A DNA stretch of 64,000 nt from Caldicellulosiruptor bescii DSM 6725 (GTDB lineage Bacteria; Bacillota; Thermoanaerobacteria; Caldicellulosiruptorales; Caldicellulosiruptoraceae), in the NCBI RefSeq assembly GCF_000022325.1, contig NC_012034.1, positions 1,921,501 to 1,985,500 of the forward strand. Reading direction: 5' to 3'. The position numbers and the translations under genes were made by a program. The notes under the pieces are model-generated. The model had not been told where the DNA came from. It saw nothing but the letters and a program-made list of their open reading frames with translations, and ran no database searches. This document shows positions 62,799-64,000 of this stretch, one piece after another (within the stretch, counting starts at the first letter, position 1; the number at the start of each line of letters is the position of its first letter).

Positions 62799-63332
62799 TT
62801 ATCTTATATCAGCACTCACATCAGCTTTTTTGATACCTTCTACATCATTTGCACCATTAAATACTACATTTGCAAAGTGTGGATCATTAGATAGGCTGTA
62901 AACAAACTGAACCACACTCTCAACATTCTTGCTTGCTACTCTGCAATTAAGTTTGTTATTTTCTATCTGCAGCATCTCAAATGTCAGATCTATTGGGGTT
63001 AACTTTTCAAGAGTTGTAAGTAATTCCTTTAATTTGAGGTTTTCATTCTTCTTTTGATTAATAAACCCAATTTTCATATCATATGCCTCTTTTATCCTTA
63101 AATCTTTTTGTATCTTGTTTACAATTATTTTTTTAGAGTTAATCTCGGTTATAGTGCTGCTGATCTTCATAGAATATGAAATTATCTGAATAAAGATAAA
63201 TACTGATATTAAAACACATATCCCAATTACCGATAATAAAGTAATTATCAATACACCGCTTACTTTTTCATTGTCTACTTTATATTGCTTACTATATGCC
63301 TCTAATAAATTTATATCTTTTAAAACTGGCAC
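62799..63332 (-). CDS. pilN: Type IV pilus assembly protein PilN-like
   Basis: 177 aa. It begins MPVLKDINLLEAYSKQY, containing the DINLL motif by which PilN docks to PilM. A transmembrane helix (about 26-50), a coiled coil and a ferredoxin-like C-terminal domain (about 100-177, LEKLTPIDLTFEMLQIENNK) follow. It links cytoplasmic PilM to PilO. It is 45 bases downstream of pilM. Confidence 0.87.
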   Translation of the reverse strand: MPVLKDINLLEAYSKQYKVDNEKVSGVLIITLLSVIGICVLISVFIFIQIISYSMKISSTITEINSKKIIVNKIQKDLRIKEAYDMKIGFINQKKNENLKLKELLTTLEKLTPIDLTFEMLQIENNKLNCRVASKNVESVVQFVYSLSNDPHFANVVFNGANDVEGIKKADVSADIR

Positions 63333-63377
63333 TACTTCTTGCCTCCTTTACCATATAATATCCATACCTTGTGTCTT

Positions 63378-64000
63378 TTAGATTAACCCACTGAAAACTG
63401 TTACATAACTAAACATTACACTTTTTTCTTGTGTTCCAATTTTCTTGATAGACTTAAACCCGCTTACAAGTTCTACATCCATATTAATTCTCTTTTTTAA
63501 AATATCACTGATATCAATATGTTGACATACCTCTCCTGTTAGATATACTTTTTTAATATTCGTTATCGGTTCTTCTCTCGTTCGTACAAAGTCATAAAAC
63601 TTGATTATACTTTCAGAAATAAGATCCTCAATATAGCTAAATTCATAATCATAAGATTGTTCTGAATTTTCCTTAAACATCTCTTCGAGCTGAACAAGCG
63701 GAAAAAGTTTTGTGGCACAGAGCTCGTTATTTGCAACAACTGATGTAGAAACCCCGTTTCGGGTGATATTTGCTATTAAATATGAATTATCATCTGTTTG
63801 TTTATTCAGCTTTCTTTCAATTTTGAATAATTTGACAATAGAATTTGGTTCAATATCAATCTTAGATATTTTTATTCCTGAATTTCTAAAAGCATTTATT
63901 ACTCCTTCGATTAAGAATCTATGTACACCAACAATTAGTACCTTTTGCTTTTTAATTTTTCCTTCATCAAATATTCTTAATTGCTTATAATCAAGTACAT
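63378..64000 (-). CDS. pilM: Type IV pilus assembly ATPase-fold protein PilM (5' end outside window)
   Basis: The minus-strand frame is open from the window edge to the stop at 63378, about 207 codons. It contains KKQKVLIVGVHRFLIEGVIN, KISKIDIEPNSIVKLF, LIANITRNGVSTSVV and VYLTGEVCQHIDISDIL, the pattern of the second half of the actin/FtsA-like PilM. The N-terminal half lies beyond 64000. An internal Met at 63680 is not the real start. PilM is the cytoplasmic member of the PilMNO complex. Confidence 0.88.
   Translation of the reverse strand, partial: VLDYKQLRIFDEGKIKKQKVLIVGVHRFLIEGVINAFRNSGIKISKIDIEPNSIVKLFKIERKLNKQTDDNSYLIANITRNGVSTSVVANNELCATKLFPLVQLEEMFKENSEQSYDYEFSYIEDLISESIIKFYDFVRTREEPITNIKKVYLTGEVCQHIDISDILKKRINMDVELVSGFKSIKKIGTQEKSVMFSYVTVFSGLI

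Noticed and set aside
63378-63680. Separate 100-aa gene at the right edge
   Set aside because: The frame continues open upstream to the window end with PilM motifs; the Met at 63680 is internal.

Overview
This window is almost certainly from Caldicellulosiruptor (Anaerocellum) bescii or a very close strain. It is AT-rich and Firmicute-like, with strong AGGAGG ribosome binding sites. It carries the multimodular GH/CBM3 enzyme set that defines the glucan degradation locus of this extremely thermophilic cellulolytic genus. The domain orders and lengths (1759 aa GH9-CBM3-GH48 CelA, 1904 aa GH74-GH48, 1478 aa GH10-GH48, 1414 aa GH5-GH5) match what I recall of C. bescii. The species call rests on recollection, not on a search.

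Layout, left to right. (1) 1-1.95 kb: 3' part of a TPR regulator cut by the window edge. (2) 2.1-7.7 kb: insertion-sequence graveyard, with a decayed IS21-type istA/istB followed by an ISL3-type element that is itself interrupted by a second IS21-type element. (3) 7.9-14 kb, minus strand: three secreted pectinolytic enzymes, PL11-CBM3, CBM66-PL3 and CBM66-PL9. (4) 14.3-16.7 kb: a membrane-anchored AraC-type regulator. (5) 17.1-31.9 kb, minus strand: GH10-CBM3-CBM3-GH48, GH5-CBM3-CBM3-GH44 and GH74-CBM3-CBM3-GH48. (6) 32.2-38.0 kb: a four-gene operon of GT39 O-mannosyltransferase-like enzyme, polytopic glycosyltransferase-like protein, WG-repeat membrane protein and parvulin foldase. (7) 38.5-52.5 kb: GH9-CBM3c-CBM3-CBM3-GH5, GH5-CBM3x3-GH5 and CelA. 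(8) 52.5-56.9 kb: regulatory and remnant DNA plus an NHL-repeat secreted protein. (9) 56.9-64 kb: two tapirin-type cellulose adhesins and a type IV pilus operon (prepilin, PilO, PilN, PilM).

The genes form a coherent plant-wall attack system. Pectinases open the wall. Xylan-, mannan-, xyloglucan- and cellulose-active multidomain enzymes, sharing near-identical CBM3 modules and Pro/Thr linkers, degrade it. The GT39 operon probably glycosylates the linkers and helps fold the exported proteins. Pili and tapirins hold the cell on the substrate.

Most notable observations. Two nearly identical class I cyclic-di-GMP (GEMM) riboswitches, each followed by an intrinsic terminator, lie upstream of celA (apparently without an immediate ORF) and directly upstream of a tapirin gene. 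The two tapirins share about 665 bp of apparently identical DNA and then diverge completely. A badly eroded fourth GH48 fragment lies between two enzyme genes. Kilobase-scale, apparently perfect duplications (3147 bp, 2276 bp, 835 bp, 784 bp) show that the cluster grew by module shuffling and gene conversion.
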